Origin: Pseudomonas sp. MTM4 | Lineage (GTDB): Bacteria; Pseudomonadota; Gammaproteobacteria; Pseudomonadales; Pseudomonadaceae | DNA: 64,000 bases | Direction: 5' to 3' | Assembly: GCF_019355055.1 (NCBI RefSeq) | Contig: NZ_CP048411.1 | Span: 806,001 to 870,000, forward strand | Shown here: positions 61,108 through 64,000 of the stretch, in pieces | Layout of the letters: every line of letters starts with the position of its first letter | Position numbering within the stretch: the first letter of the stretch is position 1 | The notes under the pieces: model-generated | The model's input: the letters and a program-made list of their open reading frames with translations, nothing else | The model's database searches: none | What the model was told of the DNA's origin: nothing | Translations under genes and position numbers: made by a program

Positions 61108-61926
61108 ATGAAACGAACTGCATTCTTCATATCCGACGGTACCGGCATCACGGCCGAAACACTTGGCCAGAGCCTGCTGGCACAGTTCGAAAACATCAGC
61201 TTCACCAAGCTGACTCGGCCATACATAGATACCGCCGACAAAGCGCGGCTGATGGTACAGCAAATCAATAAAGCGGCGGAAAGCGACGGCGCGCGCCCGA
61301 TCATATTCGATACGCTGGTGAACCAGGAGATTCGCGACATCCTGGCCGAGTCCAATGGCTTCATGATCGACATCTTTTCGTCTTTCCTTGCTCCGCTGGA
61401 ACATGAACTGATGTCACGTTCTTCCTATTCGGTCGGCAAATCCCATTCGATCAGCCATAACGCCAACTACATGGAGCGAATCGACGCGGTCAATTTCGCT
61501 CTGGATAACGATGACGGCGCCCGTACCCATTACTACGACAAAGCGGACCTGATTCTGGTTGGCGTCTCTCGGTGTGGCAAAACCCCGACCTGCCTGTATA
61601 TGGCAATGCAGTACGGCATCCGGGCAGCCAACTACCCGCTGACCGAAGACGACATGGAGCGCCTGCAACTACCGACCGCTTTGAAAACTCACCGGGACAA
61701 GCTTTTCGGCCTGACCATCGACCCGGACCGCCTCACCGCCATTCGCAACGAACGCAAACCCAACAGCCGCTATGCGAGTTTCGCTCAGTGCGAATTCGAA
61801 GTACGCGAGGTGGAAAACCTGTTCCGCCGCGAGAACATCAATTACATCAATTCCACGCATTTCTCCGTTGAAGAAATATCCGCCAAGATCCTGGTGGAAA
61901 AAGGCGTCGAGCGCAGACTGAAATAA
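61108..61926 (+). CDS. ppsR: PEP synthase regulatory protein (kinase/pyrophosphorylase)
   Basis: A 272-residue DUF299 protein. It inactivates PEP synthase by ADP-dependent phosphorylation of a threonine near the catalytic histidine and reactivates it by phosphorolysis. Motifs: [37 protein letters not shown] (P-loop) and YPLTEDDME. The divergent arrangement with ppsA in a 155-base spacer is the standard one in pseudomonads and proteobacteria generally. Confidence 0.96.
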   Translation: MKRTAFFISDGTGITAETLGQSLLAQFENISFTKLTRPYIDTADKARLMVQQINKAAESDGARPIIFDTLVNQEIRDILAESNGFMIDIFSSFLAPLEHELMSRSSYSVGKSHSISHNANYMERIDAVNFALDNDDGARTHYYDKADLILVGVSRCGKTPTCLYMAMQYGIRAANYPLTEDDMERLQLPTALKTHRDKLFGLTIDPDRLTAIRNERKPNSRYASFAQCEFEVREVENLFRRENINYINSTHFSVEEISAKILVEKGVERRLK

Positions 61927-61964
61927 GCACCGCTTCGCTAGACAACAAAAAGCCTGATAGGTGC

Positions 61965-61982
61965 AACCGATAGCGGTTTTTT
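61965..61982 (+). terminator. Weak terminator after ppsR
   Basis: A 5-bp stem (AACCG / CGGTT) with a 4-base loop followed by TTTTTT-like bases, about 40 bases after the ppsR stop. Weak stem but good T-run. Confidence 0.45.
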
Positions 61983-62049
61983 GAGTGATTCCTTCTGGAA
62001 GCAAAAAGCAGGACTGGCGGACAACGCGAAGCTAACCCCCTCTTTCATC

Positions 62050-62084
62050 CCGCCGAGGCTCGACCCAACAGCCTGCCTCGGCGG
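62050..62084. terminator. Hairpin after prpF
   Basis: A perfect 10-bp stem (CCGCCGAGGC / GCCTCGGCGG) with a 15-base loop, 35 bases past the prpF stop on the minus strand. No T-run; it may be a processing or termination site. Confidence 0.4.
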
Positions 62085-62118
62085 AGTACTTTCGGCTTTC
62101 TAGCCAAAGTGGCTCGGC

Positions 62119-63306
62119 TCAGAAGCAGTCGCCCGGCACGCGCACCCAACCCTCCATCAGGATGCGCGCGCTGCGGCTCATGACTGCTTTGGTCACTGTC
62201 CACTGACCATCTACCTGCTTCGCCTCGGCGCCGACCCGCAGGGTGCCGGATGGATGGCCGAAGCGCACCGCCTCGCGATCACCGCCACCGGCCGCCAGAT
62301 TGACCAACGTACCCGGAACCGCCGCTGCCGTGCCGATCGCGACTGCACAGGTGCCCATCATGGCATGGTGCAGCTTGCCCATGGACAGCGCGCGCACCAG
62401 CAGGTCCACTTCGCCGGCCTCGATGGTCTTGCCGCTGGAAGCCACGTAGGTTTTCGGCTTGGAGACGAAGGCGACCTTTGGCGTGTGCTGGCGGGTCAGC
62501 GCTTCGTCCGCCGTCTTGATTAGCCCCATGCGCAACGCACCGGCCACGCGGATGGCCTCCAGACGCGCCAGCGCCTCGGGGTTGCCGTTGATATCCTCGC
62601 GCAGCTCCGTGCCCTGATAGCCAATGTCCTCGGCATTGACGAACACAGTGGGGATACCGGCGCTGATCATGGTCGCCTTCAACGCGCCGATGCCCGGCAC
62701 CTCTAGTTCGTCGACCAGGTTGCCGGTGGGGAACATAGAGCCGCCCTCCTCGCCATCATCGGACGGGTCGAGAAATTCGAGCACGATTTCGGCCGCCGGA
62801 AAGGTCACGCCGTCCAGCTCGAAATCGCCGGTTTCCTGCACCTGGCCATTACTGACCGGCACATGGGCGATGATGGTCTTCTGGATATTGGCCTGCCAGA
62901 TGCGAACCTCGCAGGTGCCGTTCTCGGGAATGCGCGTCGGATCAATCAGTCCGGCATGAATGGCGAAGGCGCCGGCACCGGTAGACAGATTGCCGCAGTT
63001 ACCACTCCAATCGACGAACGCCTTGTCGATTGAAACCTGGCCGTAGAGGTAATCCACGTCGTGATCGGGCTGGTTGCTCTTCGAGAGGATCACGCACTTG
63101 CTGGTGCTGGAGGTGGCGCCGCCCATGCCGTCGATATGCGCGGCATAAGGATCTGGGCCGCCGATCACGCGCATGAACAGCTTGTCGCGGGCTGCGCCTG
63201 GAAGCTGGCAGCGCTCGGGAAGGTCCTGCAGGCGGAAGAACACGCCCTTGCTGGTGCCGCCACGCATATAGGTAGCGGGAATCTTGGTCTGGGACACACA
63301 AGCCAT
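62119..63306 (-). CDS. prpF: 2-methylaconitate cis-trans isomerase
   Basis: A 395-residue enzyme of the PrpF family (diaminopimelate epimerase-like fold). It isomerises 2-methyl-trans-aconitate made by AcnD to the cis form in the methylcitrate pathway of propionate breakdown. Family motifs: YMRGGTSKGVFF, RVIGGPDPYAAHIDGMGGATSSTSK, DWSGNCGNLSTGAGAFAI (active cysteine region) and GHPSGTLRVGAEA. It lies downstream of acnD on the same strand with a 115-base spacer. No prpB or prpC is in the window; they would lie beyond the right edge. Confidence 0.96.
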   Translation of the reverse strand: MACVSQTKIPATYMRGGTSKGVFFRLQDLPERCQLPGAARDKLFMRVIGGPDPYAAHIDGMGGATSSTSKCVILSKSNQPDHDVDYLYGQVSIDKAFVDWSGNCGNLSTGAGAFAIHAGLIDPTRIPENGTCEVRIWQANIQKTIIAHVPVSNGQVQETGDFELDGVTFPAAEIVLEFLDPSDDGEEGGSMFPTGNLVDELEVPGIGALKATMISAGIPTVFVNAEDIGYQGTELREDINGNPEALARLEAIRVAGALRMGLIKTADEALTRQHTPKVAFVSKPKTYVASSGKTIEAGEVDLLVRALSMGKLHHAMMGTCAVAIGTAAAVPGTLVNLAAGGGDREAVRFGHPSGTLRVGAEAKQVDGQWTVTKAVMSRSARILMEGWVRVPGDCF

Positions 63307-63324
63307 AAAGAGTTCTCATGAAAC

Positions 63325-63344
63325 GTTGCCGCCACGGCGGCAAC
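63325..63344. promoter_or_regulatory. Tight hairpin between acnD and prpF
   Basis: GTTGCCGCC-AC-GGCGGCAAC, a perfect 9-bp stem with a 2-base loop, 18 bases before the prpF ATG on the minus strand. Likely an mRNA-processing or translation-modulating element. Confidence 0.45.
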
Positions 63345-63379
63345 GGGAATGGAATGCGGTCTCTGCCAGACCGATCTTT

Positions 63380-63398
63380 CTGCTGTCGTCGACAGCAG
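63380..63398. promoter_or_regulatory. Second hairpin between acnD and prpF
   Basis: CTGCTGTC-GTC-GACAGCAG, a perfect 8-bp stem with a 3-base loop, 23 bases after the acnD stop on the minus strand. No T-run, so probably not a full terminator. Confidence 0.45.
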
Positions 63399-63421
63399 GA
63401 GATCGATCAGCGAAAACGCGC

Positions 63422-64000
63422 TCAGGCCTGCCCTAGGAAATCCTTGGCAAAGCGCTGCAGCACGCCTCCCGCATCGTAGACCGACACTTCGTCGGCAGTA
63501 TCCAGACGGCAGGTCACCGGCACTTCGACGCTCTCACCGTTACGACGATGAATGACCAGCGTCAGCGTTGCGCGCGGCGTACGCTCGCCGATCACGTCAT
63601 AGGTCTCGGTGCCGTCTATCCCTAAGGTCTTGCGGTCGGTGCCCGGCTTGAACTCCAGAGGCAACACGCCCATGCCTACTAGGTTGGTGCGGTGGATGCG
63701 CTCGAAGCCTTCGGCGACGATGGCCTCCACACCCGCCAGGCGCACGCCCTTGGCCGCCCAGTCACGGGACGAACCCTGACCGTAGTCGGCGCCAGCGACG
63801 ATGATCAGCGGCTGCTTGCGGTTCATGTAGGTTTCGATGGCTTCCCACATGCGCATGACGGTGCCTTCCGGCTCGACGCGCGCCAGCGAACCCTTCTTCA
63901 CCTGTCCATCGACGACGGCCATTTCATTGACCAGCTGCGGATTGGCGAAGGTGGCGCGTTGCGCCGTGAGGTGGTCGCCCCGGTGAGTCGCGTAGGAATT
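63422..64000 (-). CDS. acnD: Fe-S 2-methylisocitrate dehydratase AcnD, C-terminal part
   Basis: Only the last 192 codons are in the window; the frame is open to base 64000 and the start lies beyond. The fragment is the aconitase swivel domain: NSYATHRGDHLTAQRATFAN at the edge, GADYGQGSSRDWAAKG with the substrate-binding serine-arginine, AIVAEGFERIHRTNLVGMGV and LPLEF. Pairing with prpF identifies AcnD, which makes 2-methyl-trans-aconitate from 2-methylcitrate, rather than AcnA. The rest of the prp operon should lie upstream, outside the window. Confidence 0.94.
   Translation of the reverse strand, partial: NSYATHRGDHLTAQRATFANPQLVNEMAVVDGQVKKGSLARVEPEGTVMRMWEAIETYMNRKQPLIIVAGADYGQGSSRDWAAKGVRLAGVEAIVAEGFERIHRTNLVGMGVLPLEFKPGTDRKTLGIDGTETYDVIGERTPRATLTLVIHRRNGESVEVPVTCRLDTADEVSVYDAGGVLQRFAKDFLGQA

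Overview
The window reads as chromosomal DNA of a GC-rich gammaproteobacterium of the Pseudomonas/Stutzerimonas (P. stutzeri) type. This is inferred from the housekeeping set (acnB, ppsA/ppsR, prpF-acnD, hupB, cysS-glnS, miaE, lpxH, folD) and from protein style; no database comparison was possible. Both ends cut genes: a photolyase at the left and acnD at the right. No phage, intact insertion sequence or CRISPR array was seen.

Layout. 1-9.4 kb: photolyase, a six-helix chemoreceptor, a Sir2 deacylase, a regulator remnant, a glutathione S-transferase, a UvrD-like helicase, the UV endonuclease UvsE, a small membrane protein and a class V aminotransferase. 9.9-11.6 kb: a secreted GH5 glycosidase with a tandemly repeated N-terminal domain. 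11.8-32.7 kb: a complete catecholate siderophore island. 32.9-39.2 kb: a Gre-type factor, a membrane thioredoxin, HU, a short-chain dehydrogenase, an orphan curlin-repeat protein, a three-tRNA array and folD. 39.3-47.3 kb: a six-gene ABC importer resembling the rhizobial glycerol system GlpSTPQUV, facing a sigma-54 activator. 47.7-64 kb: mostly core metabolism and translation genes.

The siderophore island is the main item. A seven-gene minus-strand operon (19090-32645), in the order isochorismate synthase, DHB-AMP ligase, isochorismatase/ArCP, NRPS (C-A-PCP), DHB dehydrogenase, NRPS (C-A-PCP-E), stand-alone A domain, matches the gene order I recall for Aeromonas amonabactin (amoC-E-B-F-A-G-H). 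My reading of the A-domain pockets gives lysine for AmoF, glycine for AmoH and an unassigned pocket for AmoG, which fits DHB/Lys/Gly/aromatic amonabactins. A near-consensus sigma-70 promoter followed by a good Fur box precedes amoC. A convergent plus-strand operon (11831-19044) supplies an MFS exporter, a TonB receptor and a FepBDGC-like importer. No thioesterase, phosphopantetheinyl transferase or MbtH protein lies in the window, so product release is unexplained.

The second system is the sigma-54 controlled glycerol-type ABC operon. Its two ATPases carry complementary defects: one lacks the switch histidine, the other the LSGGQ signature. The divergent spacer holds a GG-N10-GC promoter and TGTTCA/TGAACA palindromes suited to activator binding. 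Other curiosities are nested inverted repeats in the acnB leader, a REP-like pair at 47.4-47.6 kb, and an Lgt-like membrane segment fused to a thioredoxin domain.
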